DNA of 64,000 nt from Plecoglossus altivelis (lineage: Eukaryota; Chordata; Actinopteri; Osmeriformes; Plecoglossidae): positions 18,301,404-18,365,403 of the forward strand of contig BROE01000022.1 in the NCBI GenBank assembly GCA_036571765.1, given 5' to 3'. Made by a program: the position numbers and the translations under genes. Positions within the stretch are counted from its first letter, which is position 1. Each line of letters starts with the position of its first letter. Positions 40,701 through 46,554 of the stretch are shown here, piece after piece. Under the pieces are notes generated by a model. The model was not told the origin of the DNA. It was given only the letters and a program-made list of their open reading frames with translations, and did not search any database.

Positions 40701-40907
40701 GAACTCTTCGAACCCGTCTCCTCCTGCTATTAGACATTTACACCAGTCCAGAGCCTCTGTGTCGGCCGCTGGTTTTTCAGGATTAAGAACACAATCAAGT
40801 AGCTCCTGAAGCTGTCGCACACCAGAGCTATTGTCAGTCCGATTAAGGTCTGCCTTTAAATGGGCAGCAGTAGCTTTCTTGTCCCGGCGTAGCAGCGACG
40901 CCGCCAT
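1..40907 (-). CDS. ubr3: UBR3, E3 ubiquitin-protein ligase (38 coding exons seen, 3' end outside window)
   Basis: UBR3 is a large cytoplasmic RING-type E3 ubiquitin ligase with an N-terminal UBR zinc box, of the family that handles N-degrons. Exons in transcript order (high to low coordinate): 40477-40907, 39726-39856, 39372-39524, 38533-38706, 38379-38419, 38170-38236, 37841-37971, 37342-37570, 36962-37141, 35929-36062, 35707-35793, 35487-35552, 35254-35343, 34820-34948, 34541-34593, 33956-34089, 33378-33463, 32980-33121, 31862-31958, about 29449-29555, 29265-29369, 28605-28775, 26582-27027, 25389-25477, 22117-22266, 21052-21185, 20066-20176, 19765-19965, 19140-19276, 16520-16605, 11814-11919, 6179-6276, 3909-4033, 2704-2811, 2283-2408, 1769-1948, 385-594 and below 1-104. 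I checked the phases; they join in one frame except at the exon near 29.5 kb. The order matches vertebrate UBR3 as I know it. The last exons and the stop codon are outside the window. Confidence 0.96.
314..395. repeat. 41-bp tandem duplication over UBR3 exon 37 donor
   Basis: Two copies (314-354 and 355-395) with about 3 differences. Copy 2 contains the last codons of exon 37 and its GTGAGT donor. Copy 1 repeats the same end with a GTGGGT donor-like sequence. Confidence 0.85.
660..832 (+). mobile_element. LINE-like 3' tail (L2-type appearance)
   Basis: The block ends AATGACAATAAAGCACAAC followed by a TTGAACTTGAA repeat tail, and is preceded by a TTTCGTTCCACTGTATGCAC-like stretch. This matches the look of fish L2-type LINE 3' ends. 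No reverse transcriptase remains. Family assignment is from memory. Confidence 0.5.
2228..2247. repeat. Poly(G) run of about 20
   Basis: Homopolymer 35 bp from the UBR3 exon 35 donor; the true length is uncertain in any assembly. Confidence 0.9.
2980..3700. promoter_or_regulatory. CNE-like intronic block
   Basis: About 0.7 kb, free of simple repeats, with TAATTTATG, GCAATTTAAATAC, CCAATTAATGATG and CTTTAATGGC motifs typical of developmental enhancers. It ends where the (CA)n begins. No ORF of note. Based on composition alone. Confidence 0.35.
3736..3853. repeat. (CA)n / CCCCACACA compound repeat
   Basis: Pure (CA)n followed by repeats of ACACACCCCC. It lies 55 bp downstream of UBR3 exon 33. 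Confidence 0.9.
4274..4356. repeat. 21-bp tandem repeat, about 4 copies
   Basis: The unit contains AAAAAGGTTCATCAGAACAC and repeats almost exactly. Confidence 0.85.
4635..5010. repeat. 27-bp minisatellite, about 14 copies
   Basis: The unit contains GGCCACGCCTCCACCCTGCT. Because 27 is a multiple of 3 and the unit has no stop in several frames, long false ORFs appear on both strands. Copies differ by a few substitutions. Confidence 0.92.
5239..5281. repeat. (GT)n microsatellite
   Basis: Almost pure dinucleotide repeat in UBR3 intron 32. Confidence 0.95.
5625..5710. repeat. C-rich CCCTCCCTCCACCCTGT repeat
   Basis: Imperfect polypyrimidine tandem repeat on the plus strand. Confidence 0.8.
5970..6172. 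repeat. GA-rich (AGAGACAG)n polypurine tract
   Basis: 200 bp of AGAGAGAGACAG variants, ending only a few bases from the UBR3 exon 32 donor at 6178. Confidence 0.92.
7556..9316. repeat. 15-bp minisatellite GAGGCAGGGAGGAGT, about 115 copies
   Basis: Units differ mainly at the end (GGAGT, GGTGT, GATGT). A stretch of about 175 bp starting near 7,797 recurs about 601 bp later, so the array has higher-order structure. A 30-bp dimer with GATGCAGGG alternates at 8720-8900 and 9225-9280. The plus strand is G-rich with GGG every unit. The minus strand is open for 680 codons, which is a product of the repeat and not a gene. Confidence 0.95.
9634..9845. repeat. (GT)n and 13-bp GAGGCTGGAGGGC repeat
   Basis: A short (GT)n at 9634-9656, then about 7 copies of the 13-bp unit at 9747-9838. 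Confidence 0.9.
9866..11805. repeat. 19-bp minisatellite CTAGGGGTGGAGGTAGAGG, scrambled in places
   Basis: About 1.9 kb of 19-bp units and 38-bp dimers (clear at 10190-10380). Between about 10,580-11,100 and 11,390-11,790 the units become irregular, with many indels and odd CG-rich fragments. It ends next to UBR3 exon 31. Confidence 0.92.
11928..12250. repeat. About 34-36-bp minisatellite, 9 copies
   Basis: Units contain TGTTAATGTCTTCAATGTCA and AAGAAAACACACACAC. It starts 10 bp right of UBR3 exon 31, in the acceptor side of intron 30. Confidence 0.92.
12718..12772. repeat. (CA)n microsatellite
   Basis: CA repeat with CCC interruptions. Confidence 0.92.
12919..13050. repeat. 22-bp tandem repeat, about 6 copies
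   Basis: The unit contains ATCATGCTAGCAGCACACC. Confidence 0.9.
13216..13237. repeat. Poly(C) run of about 22
   Basis: Homopolymer; length uncertain. Confidence 0.9.
13361..13745. repeat. 15-bp minisatellite GCGCTACATCCTAGC, about 25 copies
   Basis: The unit carries two short palindromes, GCGC and CTAG. Variants have CACAGTA in place of CGCGCTA. Copies degrade at the right end into CATGCTTCATCCTAG. Confidence 0.93.
13885..15045. repeat. C-rich CCTCTCTCCAGCCCC repeat with assembly gap
   Basis: Polypyrimidine repeat on plus interrupted by N at 14104-14871. The roughly 50 bp at each side of the gap are the same sequence. Confidence 0.9.
14104..14871. other. Assembly gap (768 N)
   Basis: Run of N inside the C-rich repeat in UBR3 intron 30. 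No UBR3 exon is missing here, since exons 30 and 31 join in frame. Confidence 0.99.
15180..15430. promoter_or_regulatory. CNE-like intronic block
   Basis: Complex, repeat-free sequence with homeodomain-type motifs (ACTAATTAAAC near 15,329) among repeat-rich surroundings. It has no ORF of note. It could be a conserved enhancer; conservation was not tested. Confidence 0.25.
15855..16005. repeat. C-rich CCCCCCATCACGGG repeat
   Basis: About 10 copies of a 13-15-bp unit. Confidence 0.9.
16222..16345. repeat. 14-bp CCCCCGGACACAGG repeat
   Basis: About 8 copies, shifting to GGGCCCAGACACA at the right. Confidence 0.9.
16612..17050. repeat. CA-containing minisatellite, about 10 copies
   Basis: Units of about 38-48 bp contain TTAAACAATACACACAGCAG and a variable (CA)n. 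It begins 7 bp right of UBR3 exon 30. Confidence 0.92.
18865..18975. repeat. (CA)n microsatellite
   Basis: Interrupted CA repeat in UBR3 intron 29 (spliced 19139 side). Confidence 0.9.
19318..19560. repeat. 41-bp tandem repeat, 6 copies
   Basis: Units contain ACACCTGGGACTGAAGGATG and CTAGGCTAATCT. Confidence 0.93.
19765..22266 (-). CDS. ubr3: UBR3 exons 25-28, RING-type zinc region
   Basis: The catalytic E3 region is spread over four exons. Exon 25 (22117-22266) supplies the first cysteine pair in YDCVICGQSGPSTEERPTG. Exon 26 (21052-21185) is a linker ending RYFKD. Exon 27 (20066-20176) supplies GGVYVQTCGHTLHIDCHKSY. Exon 28 (19765-19965) supplies GEFTCPLCRQFANGVLPC. Together these give a C-x2-C, C-x-H, H-x2-C, C-x2-C pattern, as in a RING finger that binds an E2 enzyme. 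All the metal ligands I expect are present. Exon 28 then runs into a Ser/Lys-rich linker that differs from mammals. Confidence 0.95.
20765..20990. repeat. GA-rich polypurine tract
   Basis: AGAGACAGA variants, 60 bp left of UBR3 exon 26. Confidence 0.92.
21220..21990. promoter_or_regulatory. CNE-like intronic block
   Basis: Repeat-free 0.75 kb with many AT-core motifs (GCTAATTGCTAATCAAA near 21,680, CAATTAAAACA near 21,824) and no ORF. It sits between GA-rich and 36-bp arrays. Enhancer role is a guess from composition. Confidence 0.3.
22290..22585. repeat. 36-bp minisatellite, about 8 copies
   Basis: Units contain CTGTGAGGAGCACCAAGGTT. On the minus strand it is open and in the same frame as UBR3 exon 25, which begins 24 bp to the left. 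Confidence 0.93.
22602..22809. mobile_element. Short non-autonomous DNA transposon (MITE-like)
   Basis: About 208 bp bounded by imperfect inverted ends: ACTGCGCAAAAGCTTTAGA on the left, and the right end reads AACTGTGCAAAAGTTAGGC on the other strand. The interior is AT-rich with no ORF. This looks like a MITE of a fish DNA transposon. It sits just beyond the 36-bp array in UBR3 intron 24. Confidence 0.6.
23208..23224. repeat. Poly(G) run of about 17
   Basis: Homopolymer; length uncertain. Confidence 0.9.
23715..23742. repeat. (GT)n microsatellite
   Basis: Short dinucleotide repeat in UBR3 intron 24. Confidence 0.9.
23743..25388. other. UBR3 intron 24, right part: nothing recognised
   Basis: About 1.6 kb of complex sequence without clear repeats, exons or RNA genes. 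Short ORFs are background. Confidence 0.6.
25389..29369 (-). CDS. ubr3: UBR3 exons 21-24
   Basis: Exon 21 (29265-29369) has MSEHVLCMVLYLIELGLDN. Exon 22 (28605-28775) has HDSWFPGTNLLSN and VRVRVPETAPEVKRE. Exon 23 (26582-27027) is the largest internal exon seen and carries VFSLVAERRRKFQEIINRSS and the basic tail PPVPPKKNSPTDKKTMDKEE. Exon 24 (25389-25477) is a charged coiled-coil-like segment ARERQQKLLAEFASRQKSFM. The exon 22 donor (GTCCGC) is weak, but no better one in frame was seen. The segment precedes the RING region. Confidence 0.94.
27028..27355. repeat. (CA)n microsatellites next to UBR3 exon 23
   Basis: (CA)n at 27031-27061, directly at the exon 23 acceptor, and again at 27330-27353. 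Confidence 0.92.
27380..27770. promoter_or_regulatory. CNE-like intronic block
   Basis: Repeat-poor sequence with AATTAAATTCC and CACTTAATTAGTTTC motifs in UBR3 intron 22. Possible conserved element; not tested. Confidence 0.25.
28218..28600. repeat. 26-bp and related tandem repeats
   Basis: First about 7 copies with CAGGACTACAGCTTCACCCT, then CCACAGCTCCAGGACTACAG variants. It ends at the UBR3 exon 22 donor. Confidence 0.9.
29449..29555 (-). pseudogene. ubr3: UBR3 exon 20, frame broken (probable assembly error)
   Basis: This exon encodes the conserved UBR3 stretch PPYKERSPLHPYKGL..LLHC and ends with a good GTAAGC donor at 29448. Read back from the donor, the last codons give TLHIVIFTLLYK, but they are out of frame with the upstream half: a run of A in the codon after LLHC is one base short. 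The 5' part of the exon is also garbled, since the expected LKQSG..GNPW motif reads roughly LKHTRNP and no clean acceptor is visible. The flanking 29.6-31.3 kb is noisy as well. The other exons are intact, so a sequencing or assembly error is more likely than gene death. The right boundary is approximate. Confidence 0.75.
29640..30300. repeat. CA-rich compound repeat, noisy
   Basis: (CA)n with ATCTGCCATATACAGACAC units, many irregular interruptions. It adjoins the damaged UBR3 exon 20. Confidence 0.85.
30785..31160. repeat. 17-bp AACACAGGCCACAGTCT repeat, decayed
   Basis: A few clean copies at 30803-30860, then scrambled copies with many indels. Confidence 0.85.
31622..31770. repeat. Two (CA)n microsatellites
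   Basis: At 31624-31659 and 31733-31768. Confidence 0.93.
31862..33121 (-). CDS. ubr3: UBR3 exons 18-19
   Basis: Exon 18 (32980-33121) encodes IPENPNPKSGIVPGS..ADFKAPVFEPGGSMQQGMYTPK. Exon 19 (31862-31958) encodes EVWEEEFDPIMVILRTVYRR and ends DRYSA. Both are very close to vertebrate UBR3. The split Ala codon between them (AAA-G|CG-GAG) confirms the junction. The 1.0-kb intron between them holds an ordinary-looking 0.6-kb block without a gene and a CTCF-like motif at 32091-32106. Confidence 0.94.
32091..32106 (-). promoter_or_regulatory. CTCF-like motif
   Basis: CTGCCCCCAAGTGGCA, close to the reverse complement of the vertebrate CTCF core. Motif likeness only. Confidence 0.35.
33378..37971 (-). 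CDS. ubr3: UBR3 exons 7-17, helical scaffold region
   Basis: Eleven exons encode the long alpha-helical middle of UBR3, for example FLEELLFWTIKYEFPQK, HRYYAMFLSK, CQGLDLDSLLPDQEML, LRAEMVSQLCMNDRTHS. No catalytic motif is expected here; in family members this region acts as a scaffold. The exon ending at 35487 has an unusual donor: the intron starts GCAAGT, not GT. The GC choice is the only one that keeps frame into exon 13, which starts AVKCQ. All other donors and acceptors in this block are canonical. Introns hold (CA)n, GA-rich and C-rich repeats listed separately. Confidence 0.93.
33487..33842. repeat. (CA)n / ACACAGACACAAACATATGC repeat
   Basis: Compound CA repeat in UBR3 intron 16. It produces several long false ORFs. 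Confidence 0.92.
34125..34520. repeat. GACAGCTCTCAAGG tandem repeat
   Basis: 16-bp units mixed with GGCCATCATGTTAGG and GGCCTTCATGTTAGG spacers, about 20 units. In UBR3 intron 15. Confidence 0.92.
35015..35252. repeat. C-rich CCTCCCCGG repeat
   Basis: Imperfect polypyrimidine repeat ending at the UBR3 exon 13 donor. Confidence 0.88.
35555..35625. repeat. GA-rich tract
   Basis: AGAGACAGA repeat next to the UBR3 exon 12 acceptor. Confidence 0.9.
36063..36961. other. UBR3 intron 9: nothing recognised
   Basis: About 0.9 kb of complex sequence without clear repeats or exons. Confidence 0.6.
38016..38148. repeat. 4-bp GAGT/CAGT tandem repeat
   Basis: Alternating GAGT and CAGT, 20 bp left of UBR3 exon 6. 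Confidence 0.93.
38170..38706 (-). CDS. ubr3: UBR3 exons 4-6, low-complexity linker
   Basis: Three small exons (38533-38706, 38379-38419, 38170-38236) encode a linker after the UBR-box region. Exon 4 has a conserved start (YAKKNYEKYLSALKNSGL) and then an Ala/Gly/Glu-rich tail made of near-identical GCC/GGG codons, which is not expected to be conserved. Exon 6 ends in the conserved basic motif GQRKRVKLSSTTK, which resembles a monopartite nuclear localisation signal. The 41-bp exon 5 (GATAPASPDESNKE) could be alternative. The phases 1-1-0-1 fit the neighbouring exons. Confidence 0.88.
38838..39166 (-). mobile_element. tRNA-derived SINE
   Basis: Read on the minus strand it begins near 39,165 with a tRNA-like head: an A-box-like GTGGCCTAATGG and a B-box GGTTCGATTC, the two parts of an internal Pol III promoter. 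The body contains the common fish SINE stretch GTGCCCTTGAGCAAGGCAC. Similar flanks (CGTATTGTCAAG on the left, CGTATTTTTTGTCAAG on the right) look like target-site duplications. It lies in UBR3 intron 3. Family not assigned. Confidence 0.75.
39372..40907 (-). CDS. ubr3: UBR3 N-terminal exons 1-3 with the UBR zinc box
   Basis: The start is taken as the second of two adjacent ATGs (40905-40907). It has A at -3 and G at +4, a strong Kozak context, and gives MAASLLRRDKK; the upstream ATG at 40908-40910 would add one residue. Exon 1 (40477-40907) carries the Cys/His-rich UBR box, with motifs YRCRTCG, CMSLCAECF, GDHTGHD and GACDCGD that bind structural zinc. The exon ends ..NVMRESG, followed by a GTAAGT donor. 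Exon 2 (39726-39856) encodes a conserved helical stretch containing PRDLLLMSE, and exon 3 (39372-39524) contains QISFLEDLTKMGG. The promoter should lie just right of 40.91 kb, facing METTL5. Confidence 0.95.
39857..40476. other. UBR3 intron 1: nothing recognised
   Basis: About 0.6 kb, AT-rich, no clear repeat. First introns often hold promoter-proximal elements, but none is evident. Confidence 0.5.
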
Positions 40908-41509
40908 CATGCACTCTTGCTTGTTGTCCACAAATTTATTTTTGTTGTCTTGTTGCTACGTTCTCGGAGTTTCTCGCGATACCTGTCAAAGTGATTGTTA
41001 CAGACTTCCAAGTTCGGGGTTCGGAGTATCAGTGGTTCAGTTCTCTTCAGCCAGATGTACAGTCTGTGTCTTGCTGCATCGTCTTGAAACAAACGACACC
41101 AAATGAAACGCTGTGAAAAATGTCAAACTACATATCACTCTCACCACACATACGCACATACACGTACACTCCTTATCAGCAATGGCCATGAGACTTTATG
41201 CTTCACATGGTCTATTTTTAGTCAAATCCATTCTGATGTATAATTCATTAAAATTATTAAGCCAAAAGGTCGATATATTGTTGATAGTGCCAGCAGCAAG
41301 TTTACTTTTATACACATCGCCAGTAAGTAAAGGGTTAAATAGCGTTGTCTTCGTCAATAACCATGGATTTACCTAAGAAGATGTTTAGAATGGTATTAAA
41401 GAAATACAGGAAATCAACACAGATTAATTCCACCAGTGACGTCCCACCCTGAAATGCCCCCTCGCGGAACCGAGCGGACCTGAGATCACAGGACTTCTCC
41501 GGAGGCCTA

Positions 41510-41860
41510 AGTAGTTCCCTCCTTGGATATGGCAGTCTGGTCGTTCATAAAGCAGTACAGTGATGCTGGTGATGTATGTTAACGTGTTAATTTTGTATTG
41601 CAAGTTTAATCTATACACCAGTATTTTACACTGTGAACACAGGGAGAACATATGTCACTGGAGGACTGAGGAAGGTGGTTTTCCCTCCTAAATTAAGTGT
41701 CATGTACACAACAACCTTTAACACTGTGGTAACGCCCCTGTATATTACTGTCTGGCCATTTATAAAGCAGTACAGTGATGCTAGTTATGTATGTTATTGT
41801 GGTATAAATACGTATCGAATTTCATCTATGCACAAATATTTTAAGTGTCAATGCATGTGT
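41510..41860. repeat. Diverged two-copy direct repeat
   Basis: A segment around 41,515-41,640 is repeated about 210 bp later (about 41,680-41,860). The shared core is TAAAGCAGTACAGTGATGCT, followed by similar sequence with substitutions and small indels. It may be a decayed tandem duplication or two related transposon ends. Confidence 0.6.
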
Positions 41861-41997
41861 ATGTACAGGTTTGTCAGGTCTGACAACAGAATGGTCTATA
41901 GTAGGTGTGGGATTATTGTTGTTTTTTATATCATGTGATACCTTGAGAATGTAGTACGTGCCTCCTATAGGCTATAGATATGTAAACCTTTGGTCAG

Positions 41998-42203
41998 GTT
42001 TTAGGACATCTGATAATCTAGATCAAAAGGTTGTTAGGTTTCGACCTGTATCCTACTCTACGCGCTGGCTAACTGCATTAAAAGCGCATGCCTTTGAAAC
42101 TAACAATTCGCAAGAGGAGCCACGTGAAACACTTGAACCAACTATGCAGTCTTTTCCAGACAGCGTTGCATCTGAGGGCACAATACCGGAACAGAAACAA
42201 TAG
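41998..42203 (+). CDS. Unassigned terminal-exon-like ORF between UBR3 and METTL5
   Basis: After a possible splice acceptor (TTTGGTCAG at about 41,989-41,997) the plus strand stays open for about 68 codons. The peptide looks protein-like (RTSDNLDQKVVRFRPVSYS, RWLTALKAHAFETNNSQEE) and ends ..GTIPEQKQ-stop at 42203. AATAAA follows at 42378-42383. There is no ATG in a good place, so it would need an upstream exon, perhaps in 41.6-41.94 kb. I do not recognise the family. It could be chance. Confidence 0.25.
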
Positions 42204-42593
42204 GTTCCATTCCTTTTCGGATTGTTTTTATTGATACTCCGCTGTAACATGGTACTTCGTTTTGGTTTTCTGTAGCAGCCAGTATGTGGCCGGTGAGGAG
42301 TTTGAACTTGAAAACAGCGTTGGAAGTTGGATCATGTTGTGGTTTAATTTTTGCTCGTAATGCTTAATGCATTTTCTAATAAAATTTACAATGTAATATT
42401 AATAACATGATTAAATGTACTTGTGTTCACAAACATTCTCTGTTCACTGCACAGGCTATTCTGTAGTGTTTATGAATCAGCCGCCGGCGTCTTCCAGAAG
42501 AAATGTGTGAACAAAACGTTCAGACTTAAAATCTACTGATACCGTTCATATTCCCTCTGGCCAATTCAGGCGACAGAGCGCAGTGCGATTAAA

Positions 42594-44145
42594 ATGAAAT
42601 TGAAAGAGCTAGAGAGTTGCCTTCAACAAGTAGACGTCTTTGAGGATCCCAAAATTCTTCTTGAACAGTACCCAACAAGCCCACATATTGCAGGTATCTT
42701 CAATTGCGTTCATGTCTTCCGTGCAAGCTAATATATTAGCAAACGTGTTGTGTCAAACAATCCTTTTAGGTTGACTAGCTACAGTCAAGCGGTATTTTTC
42801 AATCTTTTCAGCATGTATGCTTTACACGATCCATAACACATATGATGACATCGAGGGCAAGTTAGTCGCAGATTTGGGATGTGGATGTGGTGTTCTCAGT
42901 ATTGGGGCAGCAGTCCTCGGCGCAGGGTAAGATTTCAGACAGTTGTGTGATATCTACACGTGATAAAACAAAGACTGTCCCTTCAAACCACATTATAATA
43001 TGACTGTCTTTCTATCGTTTACAGTCTGTGTGTGGGGTTCGACGTTGACGGTGATGCGCTGGAGATATTCAGAAGGAACGCAGAGGAATTCGAACTCACC
43101 GACGTAGATTTAATCCAGGCTAACATGTGCACGATGGCTGTTGAATCTTACTCCAAAAAGTTTGACACTGTCATAATGAATCCCCCTTTCGGCACTAAAC
43201 ACAACCAAGGTGACGTAATCGTATATAACTGACCCGTTATGATAGAATGTCCTGCCACATGTCGTTGAATGTTTACTTTTATGAAATATAGGCATGGACA
43301 TGCAGTTTCTCAGGAAGGCGCTGGCAATGGCAGAGACCGCTGTATACTCACTTCACAAGACATCAACGCGAGGAGTAGGTTATACGCGTTCCACTTATTA
43401 ATATTCATTCCGTTTTATGATCTAATTTCAACTCATTATTACAGCACATACAGAAGAAAGCAACTGACTGGGGAGTCAAAATGGAAGTTATTGCAGGTCG
43501 GTAATTCTTTGAAAAATTAATTGCTCATGCCGTCAGTCATCACCAACTGATGATTTAATCTGAATTTCAGAGCTAAGATATGACTTGCCAGCTTCTTACA
43601 AGTTCCATAAAAAGAAATCGGTAAGAGAATAACATTTATACTTTTGTTTTCCAAAACACCAAACACAATATCCAAAACTTAATAGACAGAGGCTACTAAA
43701 ATCAAACTTTATTGGCTATATTCACAAGGGCAATCGTGAAAGGAACCATTTCTATTTTTCTACATAACCCTTTGACATGTAAAAAGAATATAGGGAAAAG
43801 AAAATGGCACTCATTGATCTCGCATTGCCAGATGCGGTAATAACGTTCCTCTCCTGTCTTGCTTTCTGAGCGTCAATGACGTGGGGATTCAAACGAGCCA
43901 TAAACAAGATTATCATGCACATCTTTATACCCCACAGACGGACATAAGCGTTGTATGCTCCTGTAAAAATTAAATGCTTTGTAGAAAACTCAAAGTTAAA
44001 TAATACATTTAAAATAAGCTGGGGGAAAGGAAGGCGAAATATGAGACATACAACTGACAATAGTTTTCTGAATCTGATGTTGATCTTACGTTCTGGTTTT
44101 CAGGTTGACATCAAGGTGGACTTTATAAGATTCTCCACAGCATGA
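42594..44145 (+). CDS. mettl5: METTL5, 18S rRNA N6-adenosine methyltransferase
   Basis: METTL5 is the class I SAM-dependent enzyme that, with TRMT112, makes the single m6A of 18S rRNA. Seven exons: 42594-42693, 42812-42926, 43025-43209, 43292-43374, 43445-43496, 43571-43620, 44104-44145. They give 208 residues (human is about 209). SAM-binding motif I is VADLGCGCGVLSIG (about residues 53-66). The catalytic NPPF motif, in TVIMNPPFGTK (about residues 124-134), marks an adenine N6-methyltransferase. The protein ends VDIKVDFIRFSTA. All splice sites are GT-AG and in phase. It is head-to-head with UBR3 and its stop is 97 bp from the SSB stop. The last intron (483 bp) holds an antisense ORF listed separately. 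Confidence 0.97.
43752..43969 (-). CDS. Unassigned antisense terminal-exon-like ORF in METTL5 intron 6
   Basis: On the minus strand a pyrimidine-rich acceptor (TTTTTACAG) is followed by about 69 open codons including YVRLWGIKMCMIILFMARL and NPHVIDAQKARQERN, a stop near 43752, then AATAAA at 43708-43713. The hydrophobic run could be a membrane segment. I do not recognise it. The AATAAA could instead serve the SSB 3' UTR, and the ORF could be chance. Confidence 0.22.
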
Positions 44146-44242
44146 GACTTCCCAGTGGAATGGATCTAGGTCATTTTAGTTTTTTTATACAAATGTTCCT
44201 TTCTATCAAGTTATTTTGAATGATCTTTTTTGTATCTGCAAT

Positions 44243-46554
44243 CTAAGATCCATTTTCAGTTTTGACCCCCTTCGCAGCTGGGGTTTGGCCATCTGCTCCT
44301 TCCAGTGCTCTCTTTTTGTGGCTTGGAGCTCCTGGGAAAGATGGATTAAATCAAGTCACACATTCTACACAGACAATGTACTCACTGGCAAGTTCTTTAA
44401 TCCAAGGACCCTGTTCTTTTGGCGGATATCTAATAAACTGAAAACGTCTCAACTTACCGTCATTATCTTCGTTATCGCTGTCAAACACGGTCTTCTTGCC
44501 TTTGAACTGAGATTTATTCTGATCCCGCCCCCCTCTGTCCCTCCGCCCTCCTCTTCCTCCGCCTCCTCGGCCACCTGATCTGCCTCGGCCACCTGACAAA
44601 CAATAAGCACCAAACATCGAACCCTGCAGTACACCACTCCAAGATTGAGCGATCCCATCCTGTCTCTAGACCCAATTAAACATCCGCTATTGAAGTCAGA
44701 TGAAGCCTGTGAGGGTGCAGTACCTCGTCCTCGGCCTCTCTTATTGAAGGTTTCTTGCTGGTCTTGGATCATCTTCTTCAGCAGTTCTTTCTCCGCGTCG
44801 CCCTCCTCCACAACCTCCCATGCTACATCTTGGTCCTTCAGTTGCAAAGTCCCTCCATTGGCCTCTGTAGCTTTATCAAGAGCTTCTCTGGCATTTGCTC
44901 TGAAGAGGATGGTGCCCTTCGAAATGAACAAGTCGTGTTCAGAATTCATTTCTTAGCCATGTTATCCTTACGGACAAAAATCTGCTTTAAAAACAGGTTG
45001 ACCATAATAAAAGTAATACCTCTTTGGCACCACGGGAAAAGTCAATCCATTTGATTTGACCATGTCCTGAGAACAACTCATGAAAGTCGGATCGCGACAC
45101 AAACTCAAGGGCCCCGGAGAACTTCAGCAAGCAGCCTGTCTGCTCATCCAGAGATTTCTGCAAAACAAGAAGGTCATGAGGAACGTCCAATCACACAAGA
45201 TAAATGCTAAATGGATAGTGAGGCGTCACATGTTATGCTGTCTGTATCCCAAATAGAGTCAGTCAAACAATGAAATATCTATTCACATAATGACAATGAG
45301 TGTAATCAGAGTTTCATATTACTTACCATTTCCTCCTTATCTACCTGTATTTGTTTTTCATCCTTGTCCCTATAAAACAAAAGCAAATGTTAATTTTGAT
45401 CCTTGATTATTACAATTTAATGTCGTTTCTCTGCGTGTTTGGGACGCACTGTTTAGCTTTAGCTGCCTTGTTCGATTTCCATTCAATCTTCTTCTTAGCG
45501 TGGTAGTCTGGTCTGGAACGTCAACAGCAGAATTATTTACACCTGGTGTCCGTTTAGCAAACCACAAACCAGGAAAACATAAATCTGAATATTCTTCAAC
45601 AATCATCTTGATTGTCGCTCCACTAACTTACCTCAACATAATGAGCATTTCATTGTCTTTAAAGGTTTTGATATCTGTACGTTCAACAAACTGCTTTGCC
45701 GATTCTTCAGTGTCAAACGTCAAGAAGACAGACCCCTGAAATGTAATTGAAACATTTTGTATCATTAATTAGTTCATTGTGAACATTTGACTTTTCCCCC
45801 CACGTCCTCCTATCTATATTACCTTGAACACTTTTTCTATGGTTCTCCTCATCTGGTAGTACTCAATAGTTCCTTTCCCATTCAGCCACACCTGAATATC
45901 ATCAAGGGTTGTGTCCAGTGGAAACCCTTTCTAGGGAATGACAAACAACATTATAAATGAAGATAGATCGTGTTTACATTATCAGGAGGTTATCCGTTCG
46001 TTTCACTTGAACTTACAATGTAGACTGATCTTTGCTTCAGAGCATCTTTGTATTGTTCGTTCATTTCTGGAAGAGGTTTGCTTGGAATCCTCCTGAGTTT
46101 AGTCTTGTCCTCGCTCACTTCCAACAGACCCGTTTTTGACTTGCGCAAGGATTCGATGATGACATCGGTATCTGTTGTTAAACACTTTAATCTAAAAAAT
46201 AATCATAATAAAGTTGAGAGAAAAGTGATGGTAGTAAGAGATGGAATGGAGGAACAAGGTTCTGAAATCTAAAGAAATAGTATTAAACAAAAGTTTATAA
46301 ACCTGTTAAACTTTAGCATCGTCTCAAGAGGAACCCAGCCATCATCAAGCTGCAGCTGCTCTTTCAGAAACTTGTCACGGGGAAGGTTATGATTGCCAAA
46401 GTAATACTGTCAAGAGAAGTAAAACACCTTGAATGATGCTCCGTTTCAGATGGTTTATTGTACAATGTTATAATTTACAGGCATCATCCATTCCTACCTC
46501 AATCTGACGAGCAATCTTTATCTCAAGGGGAGACATTTCTTGATTGTCTTCCAT
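44243..46554 (-). CDS. ssb: SSB, lupus La RNA-binding protein
   Basis: La binds the 3' UUU-OH end of new RNA polymerase III transcripts and acts as an RNA chaperone in the nucleus. Eleven coding exons: 46498-46554, 46303-46406, 46017-46191, 45823-45930, 45632-45735, 45450-45512, 45327-45369, 45020-45157, 44724-44916, 44458-44592, 44243-44331. They give 402 residues (human is about 408). Order: La motif (IEYYFGNHNLPRDKFLKEQ), RRM1 (RSVYIKGFPLD, GSVFLTFDTEESAKQFV), a charged linker, RRM2 (GCLLKFSGALEFVSRSD, IKWIDFSRGAKE), then a Gly/Arg-rich tail and a basic C-terminus (KKRALEGADGQ). The RGG/RSGGRGGGGRGG stretch is stronger than in mammals. A non-coding first exon probably lies near 47.47-47.7 kb, since a good minus-strand donor sits at about 47,463-47,469. 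Confidence 0.96.

Larger units (their letters stand above)
40908..42593. promoter_or_regulatory. UBR3/METTL5 head-to-head intergenic region
   Basis: 1.7 kb between the two start codons; UBR3 and METTL5 are also divergent in human. The parts next to each gene are likely the promoters. The middle contains a diverged two-copy repeat (41.51-41.86 kb) and a plus-strand ORF with a downstream AATAAA (41.99-42.39 kb), both listed separately. Confidence 0.45.
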
